NCBI RefSeq assembly: GCF_001422485.1
Contig: NZ_LMNF01000001.1
Coordinates: 379,900 to 443,899 of the forward strand
Direction of reading: 5' to 3'
From: Agreia sp. Leaf283
GTDB lineage: Bacteria > Actinomycetota > Actinomycetes > Actinomycetales > Microbacteriaceae
Length of the DNA stretch: 64,000 nt
Both the position numbers and the translations under genes were made by a program. The notes beneath the pieces were generated by a model. The model ran no database searches and was not told the DNA's origin. It saw nothing but the letters and a program-made list of their open reading frames with translations. Positions 36,101 to 43,500 of the stretch are shown here, piece after piece; the stretch's first letter is position 1, and every line of letters starts with the position of its first letter.

Positions 36101-38611
36101 CTGAGTCACGAGTCCCGTGTAGTCACCCGGGTTCTCGCTCTTGCTGGAGTCGACAGCGACCTGTCCGCTGCTCTCGCCGAGGCGCCAGTAGAGCGTCGGG
36201 TCGAGGTTGAAGACGGATGCGCCATAGGCGTCGGCCGGTGCCGGCGGAATCGGCGACACCCGGCCCGACGCCACGTAGTGCGCGACGATCTGGTCCTGGG
36301 TCAGTGCTGCGCCGTAGACGGCGACCTCGTCGATGTTTCCGGTGAGGTAGGAGTTGTTGGGCTGGCCCGGCCATCCGCCGAGGTTGTCGCCGCCGATCCT
36401 CCAGTAGCCGGTGAAGTCCTGGCCCTGGGTGACGTCGGAGCGGGCGCCCACGGTCTTGCCGTCGACGAACAGCTTCATGCCCTGGGGGCTGAGCGACGCG
36501 ACCACGTGGTGCCAGGCGCCGTCGTTGTACGACTTGGCCGAGGTGACGGTGGCGGTGCTGCCCGTGTAGACGCCGAACCAGATCTTGCCGTCATTGCCCA
36601 TGTAGACCTGGCGGTCGTACGAGCCGGATGTGCCCGTGGCCGCGTTGCCGAAGCCGATGATCTTTCCGCCGTCGGTCGACGTGGTCTTCACCCACGATTC
36701 GACGGTGAAGGTGTTCGGGCTCTTCTCCGCCTTCGGCGTGGTCAGATATCCCGAGCCGGTGAGGCCGATGGCCGTGTTGCTGTTGCCCTCGTCCATGCCG
36801 GCGGCACCGAAGTCGACGGGGCCGTTGACCGCGGCGTCATTGAAGCCCGCCCAGTCCTCCACCGTCGTACCGGCGGCGTCTCCGAGCCGGTAGTACTCGG
36901 CGGGAGTGTCGGTCATGACCGCAGTGGAGTAGGCGCTGTCGCTCTGCCCGGTGGCCGTGGCGACGATGCTGACGGAGTCGGAGCGCGCGATGTTGCCGAA
37001 CGGATCGGTGGCGAACACGCGGTAGCGATAGCTCTTGCCGGGAACCAGACCCTTGTCGACGTAGCCCATCGAGGGGAGGTTGTAGAAGGAGGACTCGGCC
37101 GTGGTCGTGTAGATCGGGGTCGTGGTGTTGCCATCACGGAAGACCTCGTACTTGAGGTTGCTGTTGTCCCTGTCCCAGTTCGCCGCCCAGCGGATGCGCA
37201 CGGTGCCGCTCACGGTCGACGTGACCGTGGGGTTGAAACGGGAGCCCGTGACGCGGGGGCCCTGCACGTTGGGTGCGGCGCTCGATACGGCGAAGCGCAC
37301 GAGTCCCTGCTGAGCCGTGTTGTTCACGTTCTTGAACTCGCCACCCATCACGACGTACTTCGAGGTGCCGTCGACATTCCACGGACCCTGGTTCTGTCCC
37401 GTCGCCGTTCCGGTGTCGAGGTCGGGGAACCAGTTCAGCAGCGAGGGCGACGGGTTGCCGGTGAAGCTCGGGTAGCCGTAGATGTCCTGTGTGAGGGTGC
37501 CCGTCGGGGTCTTCGAGAACGCGAGCGCCCGGTGGAAGCCCCACGGGTCGGTCTGCGGGAATCCGCCGATGTTGCCGCAGTAGTGGGAGTGGCTCGCGAC
37601 GTAGACCACGTCGCCGACCGGCTTCACCGAGTAGCTGTCACCATGGCAGTCCTCGATCCAGTCGACGGTGCCGCCGTTGAAGTTGGCACGGAAGGCACCC
37701 TCGAGGTTTCCCCCGCTGCCGAAGACGTAGCCGGTTCCGTAGAACGAGTCGCCGTCGCTTGAGAGGCTCGTGATCGCGGACTGGGTGTTTCCGTTGCGCA
37801 CCGTGTTGTTCACGGCGAAGGGCAGGAGCGAGCCGTCCGTCGTGCTGACGGAGCCGAGCCCGTAGCCGGGGTTCGACGATCCGTTGATGGCGGTGAACTG
37901 CCCGCCGATGATGAGCTGCGACTTGTCGGGCGACAGGACGAGGCCGTTCACTCGCCCGCCGGTGACCTGCGGGGCGAAGGCGGTGAGGGCTCCGTTGGCC
38001 GCGCTGGCCTCGGCGACGCCCGGCCGCTGCTCCGAACCGACCGTGCTGAAGAGACCGCCCATGTAGACCGAGGTGTTCGTCGCGACGATCGCCCGCACCG
38101 GACCGGCCGGCTTGGGGAGGAAGGAGGTGATGAGGGCACCGGTCGTGGGGTTCAGCGCCGCGATGCGCCACACCGACGATCCGTTGACCTGGGTGAACGA
38201 GCCACCGACGTAGATGCGCGATCCGTCGGGCGACGCGGCGATCGAGAAGGCCTCGGCATTGAGGCTCGGCGCGAACGACGTGATGAGGTTACCCGTCGAC
38301 AGGCTGTAGGCGAGGATGTTGTTGCGCGGCACGGTGTTGACCCCGGGCGCCGAGCCCGCGGGGCGAGCGGTGGTGAACTTTCCCGCTGCGTAGACGGTGT
38401 CACCGATGATGACCTGCTGCCACACGACTCCGTCGATCTGCACCGTCGGAAGAGCGTCGGCCGACACCGTCGTCGGCGTGGCCGGGTTCGTCGGGTCGAT
38501 CGGCTTCGAGTCGGCCATGGCCGGCGACGCCACGAGTGTGGCACCGACGACGGCGATGGCGGTCGTCAATACAAGAAGGGCCCGTGCCCGGAGCGTGCGT
38601 GGCTTTGCCAT
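33179..38611 (-). CDS. Giant secreted PKD/LamG multidomain surface protein
   Basis: 1810 aa. A signal peptide ends at ASPAMADS. In order: a propeller-like repeat region (about 45-440), a fibronectin-III-like domain (455-555), two LamG/concanavalin domains (560-790 and 793-1022), three PKD domains with YAWDFGDG-type motifs (1025-1280), a lectin-like domain X (1286-1494), a fourth PKD (1508-1588) and a second domain X (1598-1810). There is no LAxTG or membrane anchor, so it is probably released or held non-covalently. The domains are adhesive or carbohydrate-binding types. The downstream glycosyltransferase is seven bases away. Confidence 0.9.
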   Translation of the reverse strand: MAKPRTLRARALLVLTTAIAVVGATLVASPAMADSKPIDPTNPATPTTVSADALPTVQIDGVVWQQVIIGDTVYAAGKFTTARPAGSAPGVNTVPRNNILAYSLSTGNLITSFAPSLNAEAFSIAASPDGSRIYVGGSFTQVNGSSVWRIAALNPTTGALITSFLPKPAGPVRAIVATNTSVYMGGLFSTVGSEQRPGVAEASAANGALTAFAPQVTGGRVNGLVLSPDKSQLIIGGQFTAINGSSNPGYGLGSVSTTDGSLLPFAVNNTVRNGNTQSAITSLSSDGDSFYGTGYVFGSGGNLEGAFRANFNGGTVDWIEDCHGDSYSVKPVGDVVYVASHSHYCGNIGGFPQTDPWGFHRALAFSKTPTGTLTQDIYGYPSFTGNPSPSLLNWFPDLDTGTATGQNQGPWNVDGTSKYVVMGGEFKNVNNTAQQGLVRFAVSSAAPNVQGPRVTGSRFNPTVTSTVSGTVRIRWAANWDRDNSNLKYEVFRDGNTTTPIYTTTAESSFYNLPSMGYVDKGLVPGKSYRYRVFATDPFGNIARSDSVSIVATATGQSDSAYSTAVMTDTPAEYYRLGDAAGTTVEDWAGFNDAAVNGPVDFGAAGMDEGNSNTAIGLTGSGYLTTPKAEKSPNTFTVESWVKTTSTDGGKIIGFGNAATGTSGSYDRQVYMGNDGKIWFGVYTGSTATVTSAKSYNDGAWHHVVASLSPQGMKLFVDGKTVGARSDVTQGQDFTGYWRIGGDNLGGWPGQPNNSYLTGNIDEVAVYGAALTQDQIVAHYVASGRVSPIPPAPADAYGASVFNLDPTLYWRLGESSGQVAVDSSKSENPGDYTGLVTQGAAGALSGVGNTAATFAPVDNGGWQEAGVSSATQFNNPNTYALELWFKTTTTQGGKLIGFGSNKTGGSGGYDRHLYMENDGRLTFGTWTGQTNTITTPAAYNDGNWHYVSASQSSAGLKLFVDGELSGTNPQTQAQDYSGYWRVGGDTTWGNTAPYFSGTIDEVAVYPRALTSGEVQNHYELGSGVLPNVKPVASFSSVVTDLDVAFDASGSVDQDGTIASYAWDFGDGATATGTTPVHHYSAAGDHTVTLTVTDNKGATDSVQHTVTTILPNVAPVAAFSTVATNLGLTVDASAASDSDGTIATYAWDFGDGATATGVTAGHVYAAGGTFPVTLTVTDNRGAVVSATQSVTITAPPANVAPTAAFTNTAADLTASFDATTSSDADGSVASYAWAFGDGTTGTGATTSHAYATAGTFSVVLTVTDNAGATGTVTNSVTVTAPPVQPSPTLATDAFGRTTTGGLGTADVGGAWSVTGGTANYSVSAGKGQLKSTKAGASLAGSLAGVSSTKTNAKVTFSLSAVPNGSGEFVSLAGRQVAVGTDYRARVKVASNGAMTLYIGKTVAGAETTLKSVNLTGSYVAGTEYVIRTEVEGSGTTSIRAKAWPKSQTEPANWQATIDDTTAALQAAGTVGVMTYLSGSSTNFPIVTSFDDLSATTIGAVVTPPTPTNAAPVAAFTSSTAGLTASVDGSSSTDSDGSIVSYAWNFGDGATATGATASHAYAASGTYTVQLVVTDNAGATATLSNSVTVTSPVVPVDPNPGAALATDSFERAATAGFGSADAGGAWTVNGGAANASVASGKGVLTFSKGGAGLNAFLPAVSSARTNAVVTFSVDKLDNGTGQYVSLAARQVTPGNDYRGKVKIAANGALTLYLGKTVGGVETTLKTLAVAGTYVPGTEYSLRVQAIGSPSTTVAAKLWPTGQQEPVDWQLTIDDTTASLQAPGAVALITYLSASTTNFPIRVSFDNLSAAPVL

Positions 38612-38660
38612 GGTTTCCTCAGCGTCTACGCGGTTCTGGATGAAAGAATTTAGTGATGAT

Positions 38661-38678
38661 TGCTCAACTTTTTGAGCA
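38661..38678. promoter_or_regulatory. Small hairpin in the leader of the giant surface-protein gene
   Basis: TGCTCAA at 38661-38667 and TTGAGCA at 38672-38678 form a perfect seven-base stem with a four-base loop, about 50 bases upstream of the start codon at 38611. It could be an operator or an mRNA leader hairpin. Confidence 0.4.
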
Positions 38679-38729
38679 GAAGTGTGTCCCTGGGTACGGA
38701 AACTATCAGGATATCCAAATAATGAATAT

Positions 38730-38743
38730 CCCTCAATCGGGGG
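38730..38743. promoter_or_regulatory. CCCTCAATCGGGGG dyad upstream of the giant surface protein
   Basis: One member of the C-run/AAT/G-run dyad family, about 119 bases before the start at 38611 and just downstream of the stop of the 38757 gene. On the minus strand it is followed by the AT-rich ATATTCATTATTTGGATA. Confidence 0.5.
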
Positions 38744-38756
38744 TCTTTTTCGGGTT

Positions 38757-39464
38757 CTAGGCGGCGGGAGTCGAGCCGGCGAACAGGGCGAACGGAACCG
38801 AGGCGAGGTAGTCGACGTAGATGCGCACGTCGGAGCGCCCCTCTGCCGGAACGGTAAAGACGTAGGCAGCGGTAGCGCTCGCGCCGGCGTCGAGAGTCGC
38901 GGGGAAGGCGACGATGTCGGGGCCTCCGCTCAGCTCGCTGGCCGGGGCGCGATCCGCGCCCGAGTCGACGGTCACCCTGGTGTTCTGCAGGTCGACGGCC
39001 TCGCCGCCCGTGTTGGTGATGGTGACCTCGAAGCGGATGGCCGGGCCTCCCGACTCCCCCACCCCTGACGCCACGCCCGTGACAGAAGTGATGGCACCGA
39101 TCGACGCGGTCACTCCCGGCGCGACCTCTGCAGGCGTATCGAAGGGATTCGGGTCGGAGGTGGCGCGCACGTCGCCACCGGCAGCATCCGGAGCCGTCGT
39201 CGGGTCTGCGCTCGGGTCGGACGAGGCGGAGGGCGAGGAGGTGGACGTCGCCGCCGAGTCGTCGGCCGCGGTCGTCGCAGACGCTGAGGGCGAGGGCGAT
39301 CCGGCGGAGTTGGCGGACGTGACGGCGGCCCATACGACGACGCAGATGACCACGACGAGCACAGCGCCGATGACCGCCAGCAGCCAGGGACGCATGCGGC
39401 GAGGCCGTTCAGGCGTGGAGACACCCTGCGAGAGATCAGGGCCGTCTGCGTTCGAACCGCTCAT
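38757..39464 (-). CDS. Membrane-anchored extracellular Ig-like (DUF4352-type) protein
   Basis: 235 aa from the ATG at 39464 (AAGG nine bases upstream); the frame extends to 39593 without a better site. A short cytoplasmic N terminus and one helix (about 30-52) precede a Ser/Ala/Thr/Asp-rich linker. The C-terminal beta-sandwich contains FEVTITNTGGEAVDLQNTRV and IVAFPATLDAGASATAAYVF, typical of DUF4352/telomere-binding-like Ig domains found on bacterial surfaces. Function unknown. It shares a divergent promoter region with the cytidylyltransferase gene. Confidence 0.75.
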   Translation of the reverse strand: MSGSNADGPDLSQGVSTPERPRRMRPWLLAVIGAVLVVVICVVVWAAVTSANSAGSPSPSASATTAADDSAATSTSSPSASSDPSADPTTAPDAAGGDVRATSDPNPFDTPAEVAPGVTASIGAITSVTGVASGVGESGGPAIRFEVTITNTGGEAVDLQNTRVTVDSGADRAPASELSGGPDIVAFPATLDAGASATAAYVFTVPAEGRSDVRIYVDYLASVPFALFAGSTPAA

Positions 39465-39649
39465 GTCGTCAACCTTTTGCTTGGAGTTATCGAGCATTCT
39501 CGCACGAGCCGGCGAAGCATCCACGGGGGTCTCAGCCGGGATCCCACCCCCAATACAGGTCAAAAGTGAGAAATCCTTGCGTTCAGAATTCATCTTTCGC
39601 TAGCGTTGTGGAAACTTGACGTTTTCTCACTTATGCGGTTGGAGCCCCC
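39465..39649. promoter_or_regulatory. Divergent promoter region with an inverted repeat
   Basis: AAGTGAGAAA at 39564-39573 and TTTCTCACTT at 39623-39632 are a perfect ten-base inverted repeat lying between the divergent genes at 39464 and 39650. A half-match to the dyad family (CCCCCAAT, 39547-39554) is adjacent. These are candidate regulator sites. Confidence 0.4.
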
Positions 39650-40114
39650 ATGGTCATCAAGATCGGTTACGCGGCCGGCGCCTTCGACCTCTTTCACGTC
39701 GGACACCTCAACATCCTCAAGCACGCCAAGAGCCAGTGCGACTACCTGATCGCCGGCGTCGTCTCCGACGAGATGCTGATTCAGAACAAGGGCATCACCC
39801 CCGTGATCCCCCTGGCCGAACGGCTCGAGATCGTCAGCCACATCTCCTACGTCGACCAGGCCCGCGCCGAGGTCGTGCCCGACAAGCTCGACACCTGGCG
39901 CGAGGTCGGTTTCGACGTCTTCTTCAAGGGCGACGACTGGCGCGACACAGACAAGGGCCGACGCCTCGAAGCGGAGTTCGCCGAGGTCGGCGTCGACGTC
40001 GTCTACTTCCCGTACACAGCCCACACGTCGAGCAGCAAGCTCCGGCGCATTCTCGACCTCATGCTCGAACCCGAGTATGCACGCACGGCGAACGGAGGCG
40101 CGACTGGCAGCTGA
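39650..40114 (+). CDS. Adenylyl/cytidylyltransferase family protein (TagD-like)
   Basis: 154 aa. GYAAGAFDLFHVGHLNIL contains the HxGH nucleotide-binding motif (HVGH), and the C-terminal segment SSSKLRRIL stands where the RTxGISTT motif occurs in TagD. TagD makes CDP-glycerol from CTP and glycerol-3-phosphate, and this protein has the matching length and small Rossmann fold. Its product could feed the CDP-alcohol transferase at 19579, though the genes are 19 kb apart. A hairpin terminator follows. The exact substrate (glycerol-3-phosphate or another polyol phosphate) is not determined. Confidence 0.85.
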   Translation: MVIKIGYAAGAFDLFHVGHLNILKHAKSQCDYLIAGVVSDEMLIQNKGITPVIPLAERLEIVSHISYVDQARAEVVPDKLDTWREVGFDVFFKGDDWRDTDKGRRLEAEFAEVGVDVVYFPYTAHTSSSKLRRILDLMLEPEYARTANGGATGS

Positions 40115-40133
40115 CAAGAGTTATACCCCCAAC

Positions 40134-40164
40134 GGCCCGGCTGGTCTCCCCGAGCAGCCGGGCC
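40134..40164 (+). terminator. Hairpin terminator after the cytidylyltransferase
   Basis: GGCCCGGCTG at 40134-40143 pairs perfectly with CAGCCGGGCC at 40155-40164, with an 11-base loop, 20 bases after the stop codon. Only a short T stretch follows. Confidence 0.7.
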
Positions 40165-40245
40165 TTCACTGTGCCCGCAAGCCCGTCATGACCTAGGCTG
40201 GGCAGCGGGGAGAACGCAGGCCGCAGATTCCCCATGGGGGATCAC

Positions 40246-40425
40246 ATGACTGACACAGCGCACAGCAGGCCCGGGCTTGTTCTCGTGGCCGCCTCGGCAC
40301 AGCTCTACGACGAGCAGACGCCGCCGGCGAGAGCGCGCTTCGCCATCGATCTCGTGGCGACCGTGGGAGCGATCGCCCTCGCGTACAGCCTGTCCCTCGC
40401 GACGAGAGTCACGCGCCGCCGATAG
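40246..40425 (+). CDS. Small single-pass membrane protein, hypothetical
   Basis: 59 aa from the ATG at 40246, preceded by GGGGG five bases upstream. A polar N terminus leads to one hydrophobic helix (AIDLVATVGAIALAYSLSLA) and a basic end (TRVTRRR), a positive-inside pattern. No family was recognised. The ribosome binding site and topology support it, but the length keeps confidence moderate. Confidence 0.5.
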   Translation: MTDTAHSRPGLVLVAASAQLYDEQTPPARARFAIDLVATVGAIALAYSLSLATRVTRRR

Positions 40426-40447
40426 CCTCGGCGCTCACTGGCCCTCA

Positions 40448-40486
40448 GAGCTGCCCGGCAGAGCTGCCCGGCAGAGCTGCCCGGGC
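40448..40486. repeat. 13-bp tandem repeat, three units
   Basis: GAGCTGCCCGGCA occurs at 40448-40460 and 40461-40473 and, with one change, at 40474-40486. It lies directly beside the palindromic element at 40496. Confidence 0.85.
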
Positions 40487-40495
40487 GGCATCGAC

Positions 40496-40543
40496 CCGTC
40501 ACTAGATGCTGTTCCCAGGCCTGATAACAGCACTTCGTGACGG
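40496..40543. repeat. Palindromic element, diverged copy of the 45.3/45.5 kb family
   Basis: Eighteen-base arms, CCGTCACTAGATGCTGTT (40496-40513) and AACAGCACTTCGTGACGG (40526-40543), pair with three mismatches. The outer flanks GGCATCGAC and GCTCGATGCC extend the dyad. The ends resemble the CATCGATCCGTCA...TGACGGATGG ends of the elements at 45321 and 45521. It lies between convergent genes and could also act as a terminator for the 40575-45179 gene. Confidence 0.65.
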
Positions 40544-40574
40544 CTCGATGCCGCGCGGACAGGCCGAGGGCGGC

Positions 40575-43500
40575 CTAGTCGACCGACGCCGACGGGCGCA
40601 CAGTGCGGCGGCGGGCCGCCAGCCGTGCCCCTGCCAGGCCGGCCAGCAGCAGGGCCAGCGCCATCCACAGACCGACGCGCGGGTCCGTACCCGTCGCGGC
40701 CAGCGTCTCCGTCGAACCCGAACCCGAACCCGAGCCCGAGCCGGCGGGCTGCGCAGCCGGCTGGGTGCCGGCATCCGGTGCACCGGGCTGGCCCGGCTGC
40801 TGCGGTTCACCGGGGAGGCCGGGTTCACCGGGCTCGGCCGGCTCCGTCGGCTCCTCGGGCGCCGCGACGACCACGAAGGTACTCACGCCCGACCTGAATT
40901 GCGCGCCATACGGGTCGCTGACCGTGACGTACCAGCCCTGCTCCCCCAGCGGCGCGGTCGGCCACGGCATGGCGGCCTCGGTTCCGCTGGCGATGCCGGT
41001 GAGGGCTCCGATCGTCTGCGTGGTCTGCACCTCGGCGGTGAACGCGTTGGTACGCAGCGTCTTCGTCTTCGGCTGGATGCCCAGAGTCGCGTAGGGCACG
41101 ACGAACTCCTGGTGCTCCTGCTCGAGAGACGGGTCTTCGGAGTCGTAGTCGTCGAGCGACGGCGAATAGGTGCGCACCGTCATCTTCTGCCCCGCGTTGT
41201 CGAACTGCATGAGACGCAGGTAGCCGAGGCCGCCCTCGGCCAGGCCCTGGTAGTCGAACAGCATCTGCGTGACCGTGCGGTCGGGCGTGCCGTCGCCGTT
41301 GTCATCGAACGCGTCGTAGCGCGTGAAGGCGTCGTGATAGTGCCCCGACATCACCATCATCACGTTCGGGTTGGTGGCGATGACCTCGTCGTAGATGCGC
41401 TGCGGCACCGGCCCGAGGCCACCCGTGGTGAGCATGTACTCGTGCAGGTTGAGGATCGCCTTGCGCTCGGGGTACTTCGCGAGGGTCTCGTTCATCCACG
41501 CGATCTCGGCGTCGCCCGGAGCCCAGCCCATGTACACCTGGATGAAGTCGATGCCGCCCGCGCTGATGAGGTCGTAGTGACCGCGGTTGTCGAGGTAGCT
41601 CTCGCCGTACCAGGGGTTTGACTCGAACCGCTGCTGACCGAACCACTGGCTGAACTGCGTGTAGTCGTTGGTCATCTGGTTCACATCGTGGTTGCCGGCC
41701 AGCACACCGTAGGGCAGGCCCGCGGCATCGAGCTTGTCGTAGGCCGCATCGGCCCGCACCCACTGGTCGTTGATCAGGCTGTTGTCGACGATGTCGCCGG
41801 TGTGCGTCACGTACTGCAGGTTGAGGTTGTCGCGCTGCGTCAGGAAGAAGTTGTGGATCGCCTCCTGGTGCTTGTAGTTGTTCGGGTCGGCGTTGTAGTA
41901 CTGCGTGTCCGATTCCCACCCGAGCGTGAAGTCGTAGTCGCTGCGCGGGGTGTCGGATGCGTTCAGCGGCGTGATCGGGGTGTCGCGCGTCGAGCGCGGT
42001 GCACCCGAGAATCCCTCCGAGTGCTGCACGAGAACCTGCATGGTTCCGTTCGCCGCGTGGTCCGCTGCGGCGACGGTGGCCGTGAGCCCGAACTCCACGT
42101 CGTCGGCGTCGACGGTCACGTGGCGGTCGATCTCCTCCCACGCCCCTGTCGTGACGTTGCGCACGTACATGAGCACCTTGGCGCCCGTGTTCGCCGATCC
42201 CGTCCAGGTGAGCTTCGTCTGGTAGTCGGCGCCGGCATCGGCCGGGATCGCCACGTCGAAGACCTGGTACGGCAGGGCGGTGTCCGAGCTGATCTCGGTG
42301 TCGAGTCCGTCGACTCCCCCGAGCGCCGAGACCTCGTCGGCACTGAGGGCGCGAGCGGCCGCGGCTGCCAGAGCGGAGTCGACCTCGGTCGACACCTCTG
42401 TCGTGCCCACTCGGCTCGACACTCCCCCGTTCGCCGCGTCGAGCTCGTAGCCCCGGGCGAACTCCACGGCGAGCGTGTCGCCGCTCGGGTCGTCGACGCG
42501 GGCCTTCAGCTCGGCCTCGCCCTCGACGACCTCGGCGCCCTCCTCAGGAAGAACGGCGATGCCCGACGGCTGCTCGACCGGCGTGGTGAACACCACGGAG
42601 GAGTCGGTCACGTTGCCCACGACATCGGTGGCCTTCATGGCGAGCGTGTGCGAGCCTCCGGCCAGGTCGACGCTCGATGCCCGGTACGGCAGCTGCACGG
42701 CCTGGCCGTCGAGGGTCGCGACGAACGCGCTCAGGCCCGATCCGGCATCCGTGGCCCCGCCGGTCATCACGAACTCGCCGCGGTACTCGGTCTCGGCGAC
42801 CATGTTGGTGGTCACCTCGGGGGCGGTGTTGTCGACATTGACCGTGCGCTCGACGCGCAGGTCTGCGGCGGATGCCCCGATCACGTGGGCCCCGTCGGTG
42901 ACGGCGGTCGTGTTCCACTGGTGGGCGACAGCGCCGAACGCGTCATCGGGAAGCGTGAAGACGGCGTCGTAGAAGTCGAGCTTTCCGGTCGTGTCGCCCA
43001 TCTGCAGAACCTTCGTGGGGTCGTCGTAGCCGGCCGGGCGCAGGGCCCGCCCATCCGGAAGCACGAGCCGCGGGTTCTGGATGGTGAAGTCGTCGTTGTT
43101 CTCGACGCTCAATTCGGGAGCCGCCTTGGTTCCGGCCCAGACACTGAGCGTCAGCGGCTGGCCCGCGGTGACGTAGCTGAGCGGAACCTTCGTGGTGATC
43201 GTCTCGACGCCCTCGAAGATGCCCTCGTCGAAGATGGTGAGGATGTCGGGGCCGATCAGAACGCCGTTGCGGAAGAAGGTGTTGACTCCGCCGGCTTCGA
43301 ACGCGAAGTAGGGCTCGCGCTCGAGCGAGCGGGTCGTGTCGGTCACGGCTGCGCCGTCGATGTCGAGGGATGCGCCGGGCGGGGTGCTCGCGGACGCCGC
43401 GACCCGGGTGGTTCCGCTGAGCCACTGGCCCTCGGTCACATTGAGGCGCACGGGATCGGTGTCGCCCTGGCTCACGGTGACGCGGCGGGTCTCGGTGGTG

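Noticed and set aside
35132-37762. 876-aa plus-strand open frame inside the giant PKD/LamG gene
   Set aside because: It is antisense to recognisable PKD and LamG repeats and shows no motifs of its own.
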